DNA from: Halomonas sp.
Lineage (GTDB): Bacteria; Pseudomonadota; Gammaproteobacteria; Pseudomonadales; Oleiphilaceae
Assembly: GCA_007135745.1 (NCBI GenBank)
Contig: SLIH01000387.1
Span: 1-9,278, forward strand
Length of the DNA stretch: 9,278 bases
Direction: 5' to 3'
The notes below the pieces were generated by a model. It ran no database searches. It was not told the DNA's origin and saw only the letters and a program-made list of their open reading frames with translations. Shown here piece after piece: positions 1 through 7,217 of this stretch. How positions within the stretch are numbered: position 1 is the first letter of the stretch; each line of letters opens with the position of its first letter. Position numbers and translations under genes: made by a program.

Positions 1-31
1 CCCAGGTCTCACTGCATCAATCAGTGCGACG

Positions 32-66
32 AATCGACATAAATCAAGCACATCGTAATCGACATA
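32..66. repeat. Two direct copies of AATCGACATA, 25 bp apart
   Basis: The 10-mer AATCGACATA occurs at 32-41 and again at 57-66, just upstream of the Fur box of the iron-transport operon. Each copy contains TCGACA, one base from a sigma-70 -35 hexamer, but neither is well spaced from a -10. The 25-bp period, about 2.4 helical turns, does not put the copies on the same DNA face. The repeat may be a binding site for a second regulator or chance. Confidence 0.4.
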
Positions 67-72
67 GTTTAT

Positions 73-91
73 GATAATGATTTGCATTACA
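73..91 (+). promoter_or_regulatory. Fur box of the iron-transport operon
   Basis: The 19 bases GATAATGATTTGCATTACA match the classical Fur consensus GATAATGATAATCATTATC at 14 of 19 positions, with GATAATGAT and CATTA both perfect. A possible -10 hexamer TACAAT lies at 88-93, so a bound Fur-Fe(II) repressor would block RNA polymerase. The site lies 43 bp upstream of the preferred start of the binding-protein gene, as expected for iron-repressed ferric-iron import. Confidence 0.8.
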
Positions 92-133
92 ATACGCAGG
101 TTTTTTCAGACACCGGAATCGCAGCGAGGCGCC

Positions 134-1144
134 ATGCGTAACCTTCTGATCACTCTGATTGCTCTGGGATTGATTGTCGCAGTGCTGGCCACCGTCCTGC
201 CATTCAATAACGATGATCAGCTCACACTCTACTCCGGCCGTGGCGAGTCCATGGTAAGCCCCATCATCAACAAGTTCGAGCAGGAAACGGGCATTAAGGT
301 CAACGTGCGCTATGGGGGCACTTCCCAGCTTGCCGTGCTGCTGCAGGAGGAAGGCGATCGCACGCCTGCGGATCTTTTCTGGGGCCAGGATGCGGGCGCC
401 ATGGGCGCGCTGAGTGAAGCGGGGCTGCTGCAGACTCTCCCGACGGACCTATACGGGGATCTCCCCTCCATCTTTACCAGTGAGACCGGTGAATGGGTCG
501 CTGCCAGCGGACGGGCCCGCGTGTTCGTCTATTCACCACGGCGGGTGTCCGAGGATGAACTCCCGCAAAGCGTCTTCGATCTCACCGAGCCCCGCTACGA
601 AGGTCGAGTCAGCTGGGCTCCCAATAACGGCTCCTTTCAGTCCTTCGTCACCGCCATGCGCCATGAACACGGGGACGAACGCACGCTCCAATGGCTACAG
701 GACATGAAGGCCAACGGTACCCAGAGCTTCCGCAACAACAGTACCCAGGTCGAGGGAGTAGCTGATGGCTCAATCGATTTTGGCCTTGTGAACAACTACT
801 ACCTGCCGCGATTCAAGGCAAACGACCCCAATTTCCCCGCCGAGCAGGCGTTCTTCAGCGATGGCGACATCGGCAACCTGGTGAATGTTGCGGGCATCGG
901 CATCATACGCCACACCGAACGCACAGAAGCTGCCGAGGCCTTTGTCCGCTTCCTGCTTTCGCACGAGGCGCAACAGTATTTCACCAGCACGGTTTACGAA
1001 TACCCGGTTCGGGACGGTGTGCCGCAGCACGAGGAGCTCGAATCCTTTGAGCGCCTGCTTTCAGTGGCGCCCGAAATGAATCTGGATCAGCTCACGGACC
1101 TGGAAGGGACCCTGAAACTGTTGCGGCAGGCTGACCTGATCTGA
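134..1144 (+). CDS. fbpA: Ferric-iron ABC transporter, periplasmic substrate-binding protein
   Basis: This 336-residue protein captures Fe(III) in the periplasm and hands it to the permease encoded next. A positively charged start and a hydrophobic stretch (about residues 4-23) form a signal peptide or membrane anchor; there is no lipobox cysteine. The mature part begins with LTLYSGRGE (30-38), typical of the FbpA/FutA/AfuA family. The diagnostic tyrosine pair is in NNYY (Tyr222-Tyr223), corresponding to the iron-ligating pair of FbpA. The ADLFWGQDAG stretch (79-88) is also family-like. An upstream in-frame ATG at 71 would add 21 residues, but that start lies in the Fur box and has no ribosome site. 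ATG 134 puts the hydrophobic segment at the N terminus and has GAGG at 126-129, though only 4 bases away. The permease gene follows after 26 bp. The family is secure; the exact ferric carrier is not. Confidence 0.9.
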   Translation: MRNLLITLIALGLIVAVLATVLPFNNDDQLTLYSGRGESMVSPIINKFEQETGIKVNVRYGGTSQLAVLLQEEGDRTPADLFWGQDAGAMGALSEAGLLQTLPTDLYGDLPSIFTSETGEWVAASGRARVFVYSPRRVSEDELPQSVFDLTEPRYEGRVSWAPNNGSFQSFVTAMRHEHGDERTLQWLQDMKANGTQSFRNNSTQVEGVADGSIDFGLVNNYYLPRFKANDPNFPAEQAFFSDGDIGNLVNVAGIGIIRHTERTEAAEAFVRFLLSHEAQQYFTSTVYEYPVRDGVPQHEELESFERLLSVAPEMNLDQLTDLEGTLKLLRQADLI

Positions 1145-1170
1145 CCCGCGAAGGAGGCTCACGTAGACCC

Positions 1171-2730
1171 ATGGCTCACCGCCGCACGCCACTTCACATC
1201 CTGATACCCTCGCTGGTCGTTGCGCTGTGCATGCTGCTACCGCTGGTGTACCTGTTCCTGCGCGCGGTTCAGGCGGACTCGGCAACCGTTGTGGAGCTGG
1301 TTTTCCGTGCCCGTAACATCGAGCTTCTGGTCAACACCCTCTCCCTGACGGCCGGGGTACTGGTGCTCACCACCTTTATGGCACTGCCCCTGGCCTGGAT
1401 TGTCACCCGCACAAGAATCCGCTTCCGGCGGCTCATCACCGTCCTGGGCGTGGTTCCCCTGGCGGTGCCCGGTTATGTTATGGCCTACGCCCTGCTCGGC
1501 CTGGGTGGCCATTACGGCATTCTTACACGGACCTTTGGCTGGGAAGTCCCCCAGATACAGGGTTACTGGGGCGCCACCATTGCTCTGAGTCTCTACACCT
1601 TCCCCTATCTCTTTCTTAACCTGCGCGCGGCGCTGCTGAGCCTGGACGGCAATCTGGAGGAAAGCGCACGCAGCCTGGGTTACAGCGAGAATCAGATCTT
1701 CACCCGGGTCATACTGGTCCAGCTCATGCCCTCGCTTATGGCCGGCTGGCTGGTCATTGGGCTTTATGTATTGGGGGACTTCGGTGCCGTTGCCCTGATG
1801 CGCTACGAAGCCTTCAGCTATGCCATATTTACCCAGTATGCCGGCGCTTTTGACCGCATCTACGCCGCCTGGCTCTCGCTCATGCTGCTCGCCATTGCCC
1901 TGCTTTTCGTCATGAGCGAGAGCCTGGTGCTGAAACGCCGCCGCCTTGCCAGCGTGGGCAGAGGGCAGGCCCGCCAGCCGCACCCGCGCTCACTCGGGAG
2001 GCTTCGTCCTCTGGCCTGGGCTCACCTGACGCTGGTTTTCACTACCTCCATCGGCCTGCCGGTGCTTATCCTGGGTTATTGGCTGCTCATGTCACCGCCG
2101 GACCTGCGCTTTTTCCTGGAAGTACCGGCAACCTTTGCCCGCTCCGCCGCGGCAGCCATCCCCGCCGGCATTCTTGCCGCCGGCTTTGCTCTTCCCGTGG
2201 CCTATTACGCCGTGCGTTATCCATCGCGTTTCTCCACGGTGGTGGAACGCTCCGCCTATGTCGGGTATTCCATACCGCCGCTGACACTGGCTCTGGCCCT
2301 GGTATTCTTTGCCCTGCATACGGCGCCGGCGCTTTACCAGACACTGACTCTGCTTATCCTGGGCTGGACACTGGCTACACTGGCACTGGCACTCGGGCCC
2401 ATCAGGAGCACACTGATGCAGACAAGGCCCAACCTGGAAGAAGCCGCACACTCACTGGGCCACGGGCCGATCACCACCTTTACCCAGGTGGTGTTCCCAA
2501 GGCTGCGGCGCAGCCTGTTTGCCTCCTTCGCACTGGTGTTTCTGTTCTGCATGAAGGAGCTGCCCATAACGTTCCTGCTGGCGCCAACCGGCTACACAAC
2601 TCTGGCAGTGACTGTCTTTACCCGCACCTCGGAAGGTATGATGGCAGAGGCCGCTCCATTTGCCGCGGCCATCGTGCTTTTTTCCGGAATCTCGGTCGGA
2701 TTGGTGCTCAACCGTGAGGGGGACCGGTAA
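1171..2730 (+). CDS. fbpB: Ferric-iron ABC transporter, fused two-domain permease
   Basis: This 519-residue inner-membrane protein forms the channel of the importer. It holds two binding-protein-dependent transport domains in one chain, the usual arrangement for FbpB/HitB/AfuB proteins. About twelve hydrophobic helices are visible. Each half carries the cytoplasmic EAA loop that docks on the ATPase: EESARSLGYSENQIFTRVI at about 163-181 and EEAAHSLGHGPITTFTQVV at about 423-441, both with the conserved glycine. A basic linker (about 254-280) joins the halves. AAGGAGG at 1151-1157 is a strong ribosome site, but 13 bases from the ATG, which is longer than usual. The ATPase gene starts 2 bases after the stop, so the two are surely co-transcribed and probably translationally coupled. 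Iron specificity rests on the neighbouring binding protein and the Fur box. Confidence 0.92.
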   Translation: MAHRRTPLHILIPSLVVALCMLLPLVYLFLRAVQADSATVVELVFRARNIELLVNTLSLTAGVLVLTTFMALPLAWIVTRTRIRFRRLITVLGVVPLAVPGYVMAYALLGLGGHYGILTRTFGWEVPQIQGYWGATIALSLYTFPYLFLNLRAALLSLDGNLEESARSLGYSENQIFTRVILVQLMPSLMAGWLVIGLYVLGDFGAVALMRYEAFSYAIFTQYAGAFDRIYAAWLSLMLLAIALLFVMSESLVLKRRRLASVGRGQARQPHPRSLGRLRPLAWAHLTLVFTTSIGLPVLILGYWLLMSPPDLRFFLEVPATFARSAAAAIPAGILAAGFALPVAYYAVRYPSRFSTVVERSAYVGYSIPPLTLALALVFFALHTAPALYQTLTLLILGWTLATLALALGPIRSTLMQTRPNLEEAAHSLGHGPITTFTQVVFPRLRRSLFASFALVFLFCMKELPITFLLAPTGYTTLAVTVFTRTSEGMMAEAAPFAAAIVLFSGISVGLVLNREGDR

Positions 2731-2732
2731 CA

Positions 2733-3851
2733 ATGCTTGAGGAATCGTCCATCAGCATGCTCAGCAACAGCAGTAACAGTACAGCAGCCGCTTCGGACCA
2801 CTCGGCCACGAAGGCAGACCCTCTGATGCGGGTCACGAATCTGAGCAAGCGCTTTCGCCGCTCGGAGGAACGAGCTGTTGACGATGTTTCGTTCTCACTG
2901 GCGCCTGGGGAGATTCTGGCATTGCTCGGCCCCAGCGGCTGCGGCAAAACCACAACCCTGCGCATGCTGGCCGGATTCGAACAACCCGACGCCGGGAAGA
3001 TCGAGCTGCACGAGAAGGACATCACCCACTGGGCACCCCAGAAACGCAACATCGGCATCGTCTTCCAGGACTACGCACTCTTCCCGCACATGTCGCTGGT
3101 GGGCAACGTGGCCTTTGCCATGCGCCATATTCCGCGCTCCCAGCGCGAGCGCAAGGCATTGGAATGGCTCGATCTGGTAGGACTCAAGCCGCTGGCCTAC
3201 CGCCTGCCCGATGAACTCTCCGGTGGCCAGCAGCAACGCGTGGCCCTGGTACGCACCCTGGCCGCGGAGCCGGAGCTGGTGCTGCTCGACGAGCCCTTCT
3301 CCAACCTCGACGCCGCCCTGCGCGAAAGCACCCGCAAGGAAATGCGGGAGCTGTTCAAGCGCACCGGGACTTCCGTGATTCTGGTCACCCACGATCAGGG
3401 CGAAGCCATGACCATGGCCGACACCATTGGCGTCATGCGCGACGGCCGGCTGCTTCAGATCGGCGCGCCCCAGGCCGTTTACCGGGAGCCCGCAGACGCT
3501 TTCGTGGCGGAATTTCTGGGGCACACCAATCTTCTGGAAGGCCAGGCCAGCGGCATGTCCGCGGAAACCCCCATAGGCACCGTCAACCTGACCTCGCCGG
3601 CGCGGGGGCCGGTAACGTTGTCACTGCGTCCGGAGGATCTGGCGCTGGTGCGCTGCGAATGCGAGGACAGTGCGGAAGTGATCGACAGGGAATTTCGCGG
3701 CCATGATTACTTCTATGTGCTGCAGCGCGGCGATCACCGCTACTGCGCCATCATTCCCAACCATGATCCGCTGGAAGTGGGAAGCCGGGTCCGCCTGCAC
3801 ACACACAAACAGGCCTCGGTACTTCCCAAGCGGGACAGAAAACCCAATTGA
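2733..3851 (+). CDS. fbpC: Ferric-iron ABC transporter, ATP-binding protein
   Basis: This is the cytoplasmic ATPase that powers the importer. All ABC motifs are present: Walker A GPSGCGKTT (66-74), Q-loop Gln112 in FQDYALFPH, signature LSGGQQQR (162-169), Walker B LVLLDEP (182-188, catalytic Glu187), D-loop SNLD (190-193) and switch His220. The C-terminal part (about 270-365) looks like the TOBE/regulatory domain of FbpC/PotA-type ATPases. At 372 residues it is slightly long because of a Ser/Ala/Thr-rich N-terminal tail of about 30 residues before the first beta strand (MRVTNLSKRF). Two starts are possible: ATG 2733, with GAGGGGG at 2716-2722, and ATG 2826, with GAAGG at 2810-2814, which would remove the tail. 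I keep 2733 for its purine-rich site and 2-bp spacing to the permease stop. It is the last gene of the operon. Confidence 0.92.
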   Translation: MLEESSISMLSNSSNSTAAASDHSATKADPLMRVTNLSKRFRRSEERAVDDVSFSLAPGEILALLGPSGCGKTTTLRMLAGFEQPDAGKIELHEKDITHWAPQKRNIGIVFQDYALFPHMSLVGNVAFAMRHIPRSQRERKALEWLDLVGLKPLAYRLPDELSGGQQQRVALVRTLAAEPELVLLDEPFSNLDAALRESTRKEMRELFKRTGTSVILVTHDQGEAMTMADTIGVMRDGRLLQIGAPQAVYREPADAFVAEFLGHTNLLEGQASGMSAETPIGTVNLTSPARGPVTLSLRPEDLALVRCECEDSAEVIDREFRGHDYFYVLQRGDHRYCAIIPNHDPLEVGSRVRLHTHKQASVLPKRDRKPN

Positions 3852-3874
3852 GCCGGACCCGCAACGGGTCCGGC
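3852..3874. terminator. Shared hairpin terminator between convergent genes
   Basis: GCCGGACCC (3852-3860) and GGGTCCGGC (3866-3874) form a perfect 9-bp GC-rich stem with a 5-base loop, starting directly after the ATPase stop and ending 7 bases before the acyl-CoA synthetase stop. Neither side has a strong run of T; on the minus strand the stem is followed by TCAATTGGGTTTTC, which is mildly T-rich. It most likely ends transcription from both sides. Confidence 0.7.
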
Positions 3875-3881
3875 GCCTTGC

Positions 3882-5552
3882 TTACTCTTCCCAGATAATG
3901 GCCTGACCGCTTGCGTACCAGTCGTCCATACGCGACTTGTACTCATCCTCCACCACATTACGCTTGAGCTTCATGGTGGGCGTCAGGAAGTCGTTCTCGA
4001 TGGTCCACTCATCCTTCACCACCACCATAAATTTCAGCCGCTCATGGGGATCCACCTGACGGTTGACCTGCTCCATCAGCTGCTTAAGTTCGCGTTCAAC
4101 CTCCTGGCGCACAGACGGATCCCCCACCTTGGGGCGAACATCCTCGGACAGCATAACGAGCGCGTGGGGACTGGTGTAATCCGCCCCCGTCACACAGGCG
4201 ACTTCGATCTTCGGGTGCGCCACCAGCTCGTTCTCGATGGGCGCCGGCGCCACATACTTGCCCTTGCTGGTCTTGAAGATCTCCTTGATGCGCCCGGTCA
4301 GCTTCAGCCGCTTCAGGTCGTCTTCCTCGCCCTTGTCGCCGGTGCGGATAAAGCCGTCCTCGGTAATCGTCTCCGCCGTCTTCTCCGGATCCTTGTAGTA
4401 ACCGAGCATGGTGGCCGAACTCTTGACCTGGACCTCGCCCTCCTCGGATATGCGGGTCTCCACACCCGGCAGCGGCTCACCCACGTAACCCGTGCGCGAG
4501 CGACCCGGCATGGACATATGGGAATAGGCAAAGTTTTCCGACATGCCATAGCCCTCAAGCAGCTCCAGCCCCAGATTCCGGTACCATTCCAGAATATCGT
4601 GGGCCAGCGGAGCCGAGCCGCTGCCAGCGAACTTCACATGCTCCAGCCCCAAATTCGTGAGGATCTTCTTCTTGATCACACGGTTGAGCAGCGGCACCCG
4701 CAGCAGTCGATTCAGTTTCTTCGGTGGCAGCTTCTCGAACACACCCGCCTGGAACTTGGTCCAGATACGCGGCACCGCCAGGAAGATGGTCGGCCGTGCA
4801 TACTTGAGGTCATTCACGAAGGTATCCAGCGACTCGGCAAAGAACACCCGGAAACCGGCATAAAGCGACCCCATCTCCACCACGAAGCGCTCGAACACAT
4901 GAGCCAATGGCAGATAGGACAGCATGCGCTCCTCGGAAGTGATCTCCACCGCCTGAATAACCCCTTCCGCAGCGTAGGCCATATTGCCGAAACTCAGCAT
5001 CACCCCCTTGGGTCGACCGGTACTGCCCGAGGTGTAGACAATGGTGGCCATTTCATCCGCGTCGCGCTCCTCGAAGCTGTCCAGCGCCGGATAGCGCGCG
5101 ACAATATCGTCCCAGGTCGGGAAGTCCGTTTTCGGACTCAGCGGGTAGGAAATGCAGTGCATATCCTCGGGAACCCCGGGCTTCATCATCTCCCAGTCGT
5201 CCAGCTTGCCGACGAATGCCACCTCGGCACCACTGTGCTCCAGAATATAACTGACGGTATCCGCATTCAGCGTAGGATACAGCGGCACCGACACATGCCC
5301 GGCCATCCAGATGGCCCAATCGGACATAACCCAGTGCGCACAGTTCTTGGAAATAATGGCAATGCGCGATTTCGGCGGAAGATCCAGGGATTGCAGATAG
5401 CTCGCCATCCGCCGCGCCTCCCCGACGGCCCGTCGCCAGGTGTAGTCCGTCACGCGACCTTCGCCCATGGGCTGGCTCAGGTAGATCTGTTCCGTGCGAT
5501 GGCGTTCCCAATACTGAATTTTTTCCAGGGGAAGCGTGATGTTCTCGGGCAT
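3882..5552 (-). CDS. Long-chain acyl-CoA synthetase (AMP-forming)
   Basis: This 556-residue member of the ANL superfamily activates fatty acids in two steps, fatty acid + ATP to acyl-AMP and then acyl-CoA, feeding beta-oxidation or lipid synthesis. The P-loop YTSGSTGRPKG is at 173-183, the adenine-binding motif GYGMSEN at 334-340, RTGD at 403-406, the hinge region LTGRIKEIFKTSKGKYVAP at 418-436, and the adenylation lysine is probably Lys528 in TPTMKLKR. No signal peptide is seen. Overall it resembles the FadD15/bubblegum branch rather than the classical E. coli FadD, so I give no symbol. The start ATG has AAGGA at a spacing of 9 bases on the minus strand. It is transcribed alone, convergent with the iron operon and divergent from the zinc-ribbon gene. 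Substrate chain length cannot be read from the sequence. Confidence 0.92.
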   Translation of the reverse strand: MPENITLPLEKIQYWERHRTEQIYLSQPMGEGRVTDYTWRRAVGEARRMASYLQSLDLPPKSRIAIISKNCAHWVMSDWAIWMAGHVSVPLYPTLNADTVSYILEHSGAEVAFVGKLDDWEMMKPGVPEDMHCISYPLSPKTDFPTWDDIVARYPALDSFEERDADEMATIVYTSGSTGRPKGVMLSFGNMAYAAEGVIQAVEITSEERMLSYLPLAHVFERFVVEMGSLYAGFRVFFAESLDTFVNDLKYARPTIFLAVPRIWTKFQAGVFEKLPPKKLNRLLRVPLLNRVIKKKILTNLGLEHVKFAGSGSAPLAHDILEWYRNLGLELLEGYGMSENFAYSHMSMPGRSRTGYVGEPLPGVETRISEEGEVQVKSSATMLGYYKDPEKTAETITEDGFIRTGDKGEEDDLKRLKLTGRIKEIFKTSKGKYVAPAPIENELVAHPKIEVACVTGADYTSPHALVMLSEDVRPKVGDPSVRQEVERELKQLMEQVNRQVDPHERLKFMVVVKDEWTIENDFLTPTMKLKRNVVEDEYKSRMDDWYASGQAIIWEE

Positions 5553-5592
5553 CGAAATCTGTCCTTCTTGTCATGTTTTCAAGTATGCTTGG

Positions 5593-5622
5593 ACTATACA
5601 TAAGAGAGTCCGCTAATCCCAA
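5593..5622 (-). promoter_or_regulatory. Possible promoter of the acyl-CoA synthetase gene
   Basis: On the minus strand TTGGGA (plus 5617-5622) and TATAGT (plus 5593-5598) are separated by 18 bases; they match the sigma-70 hexamers at 4 of 6 and 5 of 6 positions. The -10 lies about 41 bp upstream of the start codon. The interrupted inverted repeat GGACT (5591-5595) / AGTCC (5607-5611) overlaps it and might be an operator. This is a motif match only. Confidence 0.4.
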
Positions 5623-5657
5623 GCAATCGCCAAAACGTGTGGTAGGGAGAATCAGGC

Positions 5658-6026
5658 ATGCTGGTCTGTATCAACTGCAAACAGGGTTTGATGGACCCCG
5701 TACGCAGCGAGGACGAACCGGAGTATACAGACCACTATCAATGTGGTCATTGTGGCCATTCAGCCACCATCCCCTCCCTGCTGATCATCATCAGCCAGAT
5801 CCTTTCCGGGCTGCTCGGTGGCGGACTGACGCTGTATCTGATGCTCATCCACGCTGACAACGCGCTGAGCGCCCGGGAAGACGAGGCCTCCAGCACGTTC
5901 ATGATAGAGGCGGCGCTGGTCGGGCTCGCGGTGCTGCTACTCGCCGGTTTTGCCTACACGCTCTATCGTGCGGCCTGCAACCTGATCATACGCCATCGCT
6001 ATCGGCATCCCGGGACCGCGAGCTGA
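5658..6026 (+). CDS. Small zinc-ribbon protein with two membrane helices, unknown function
   Basis: This 122-residue protein starts with a zinc-ribbon-like module: Cys4 and Cys7 (CINC) pair with Cys29 and Cys32 (CGHC), enough for one tetrahedral zinc site. Two hydrophobic segments follow, about 39-63 and 82-103, joined by a short acidic loop (DNALSAREDEASS), and the tail is basic (RHRYRH). The layout suggests an inner-membrane protein with the metal-binding head and basic tail in the cytoplasm. The start is supported by AGGGAG at 5644-5649, 8 bases from the ATG. I recognise no named family beyond zinc ribbon plus membrane helices. It is divergent from the acyl-CoA synthetase, and its last 41 bases overlap the 3' end of ogt on the other strand. 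Confidence 0.75.
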   Translation: MLVCINCKQGLMDPVRSEDEPEYTDHYQCGHCGHSATIPSLLIIISQILSGLLGGGLTLYLMLIHADNALSAREDEASSTFMIEAALVGLAVLLLAGFAYTLYRAACNLIIRHRYRHPGTAS

Positions 6027-6570
6027 GCTTCATCGCCTCAATCTCAAGCAGCCGCGCCTTGTTTTCCGTACCCCACCGGTAACCACCCAGGCCACCCCCG
6101 GAGGGCAGCACCCGATGGCAGGGGATGGCTACCGCCAGGGGATTCGCGGCCACCGCTCCACCCACGGCCCGCGCCCCGCCGGGGTTGCCGAGACGCGCGG
6201 CAATCTGGCTGTAGGTAAAGGTCTGACCCGGACGCGAACGCAGAAGAAGCCCCCAGACCGAATGCTGGAAAGGCGTGCCCACAACCTGAAACGGCGCCGG
6301 CTGTGGCGTTGTCTCGAATGGCGAAGCATGCAGCCAGCTCACCAGGGCAGTCCGGCGCGGGTCATCGGCGGCAATCTCCTCCGGCATCTGGCCACACTGA
6401 TCGGCAAGCACCTTCAGCCCACGGGCGTAGGCCTCCTGGTCCGGGGCAAAGGCAAGCTGACAGAGTGCATCCTCATCCCACACCGCCATCATCTGCCCCA
6501 CCGGTCCGGTAACACGGGCAACTTCAGCAAAGGCATCCGTTGGTGCCTTCCGTAGCCAGATTACGTTCAT
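5986..6570 (-). CDS. ogt: Methylated-DNA-[protein]-cysteine S-methyltransferase
   Basis: This 194-residue suicide enzyme removes alkyl groups from O6-alkylguanine (and O4-alkylthymine) in DNA by transferring them to its own cysteine. The active site is IPCHRV with acceptor Cys151 (PCHR at 150-153). The arginine finger is Arg134 in GGARAVG, Asn143 is the conserved hinge asparagine in AANP, and Glu178 sits 27 residues after the cysteine, as in human AGT (Cys145/Glu172). The N-terminal part (about 1-95) is the usual poorly conserved Ogt domain; the helix-turn-helix DNA-binding core begins near FQHSVWGLLL (101-110). No Ada-type metal-binding domain is present, so this is a repair enzyme, not a regulator. 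It starts 22 bp after the lipoprotein stop and is probably co-transcribed with it. The C-terminal tail after about residue 182 is coded across the overlap with the zinc-ribbon gene. Confidence 0.93.
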   Translation of the reverse strand: MNVIWLRKAPTDAFAEVARVTGPVGQMMAVWDEDALCQLAFAPDQEAYARGLKVLADQCGQMPEEIAADDPRRTALVSWLHASPFETTPQPAPFQVVGTPFQHSVWGLLLRSRPGQTFTYSQIAARLGNPGGARAVGGAVAANPLAVAIPCHRVLPSGGGLGGYRWGTENKARLLEIEAMKLSSRSRDADSDGV

Positions 6571-6592
6571 TGTTGCGCCTTACTCACCTTTA

Positions 6593-7138
6593 CTACTGAG
6601 GTTGAAAAATAACCGGGGCGACCTGATCCACCTCTTCCGCACCCAGCTCAACGTCATCGCCCTGGCGTGTGTAACTGAACTTGCGCAGCAGAGCCCGGCC
6701 AGACAGATGCTCCAGGTGGGCGACCAGCAACCGGTCCTCTTCCGGTCGGTTAATCAGGTGACCCGAAGCCGGAGCGAACACAACAAAAGCCACAATCACG
6801 TCGCCGGCCATCATCGCCTCAATGCTGTTAAAAAGCAGGTTCACCCGCTCGGCATGATCGCGACCGACAGAGGGCGACATATGAACGGAACGCACGCCGC
6901 CCTCGCGCGACAGCACGAAGCCGCGCGCATAGAAGTCATCCCCCTCCTCGGCCAACGCCTCGGTGACCACGGGCAACGTCTCGTTCATCAGGCGATTCCA
7001 GGTGACCAGGGGGCGGTCATCCGTCACCGGTTCCGGGCCCGGAGCCGGTCCAAGATCGGCGTACACCGTGGTACACCCCGCCAAAGCAGCCAGGAGAATA
7101 ACAAGCAGGAAAGAGATTGTGCGATTCATAATGCGCAA
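6593..7138 (-). CDS. Putative outer-membrane lipoprotein of unknown function
   Basis: This protein of 181 residues has a clear lipoprotein signal: a basic start, a hydrophobic core (about 9-20) and the lipobox LAGC ending at Cys22. Threonine follows the cysteine, so by the Lol rule it should go to the outer membrane. A Pro-rich linker (about 29-40) leads into a mixed alpha/beta domain of about 140 residues with no motif I recognise. Two starts are possible. TTG at 7138 has GGAG (plus 7147-7150) at 8 bases; ATG at 7129, three codons later, is a better codon but has GGAG 17 bases away. Either leaves the lipobox intact. It is the first gene of a likely operon with ogt. No function can be assigned. 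Confidence 0.75.
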   Translation of the reverse strand: MRIMNRTISFLLVILLAALAGCTTVYADLGPAPGPEPVTDDRPLVTWNRLMNETLPVVTEALAEEGDDFYARGFVLSREGGVRSVHMSPSVGRDHAERVNLLFNSIEAMMAGDVIVAFVVFAPASGHLINRPEEDRLLVAHLEHLSGRALLRKFSYTRQGDDVELGAEEVDQVAPVIFQPQ

Positions 7139-7201
7139 AGGATACGCTCCTCGCCCCGGGCAGACCAGCCCACAGGACGCGGAAAAAGCTCAATACAGCG
7201 A

Positions 7202-7217
7202 TCACTATATCTTGTGC
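7202..7217. promoter_or_regulatory. Candidate NrdR box A, at the lipoprotein-ogt promoter
   Basis: TCACTATATCTTGTGC matches the NrdR consensus acaCwAtATaTwGtgt at 13 of 16 positions, the best count in this window along with box B. A possible minus-strand -10, TATAGT (plus 7204-7209), lies inside it, about 65-75 bp upstream of the lipoprotein start; the -35 is poor (GTGAAG, plus 7227-7232, spacing 17). NrdR is the ATP/dATP-sensing repressor of ribonucleotide reductase genes. No partner box is seen 31 bp away on either side. It lies 121 bp upstream of the nrdJ-proximal box B, so it could serve either gene. Confidence 0.55.

Noticed and set aside
10..26. Small inverted repeat CACTG/CAGTG, considered as a terminator of an upstream gene
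   Set aside because: Only a 5-bp stem, no T-run, and no upstream gene is visible in the window.
1237..1983. A 248-codon minus-strand frame inside the permease gene
   Set aside because: Antisense shadow of a clear two-domain permease; the product is Gly/Gln/His-rich without motif.
4044..5603. A 519-codon open frame on the plus strand, opposite the acyl-CoA synthetase gene
   Set aside because: It is fully antisense to a gene with all ANL motifs, its protein is rich in His/Arg/Gln without any recognisable domain, and long antisense frames are common in GC-rich genes.
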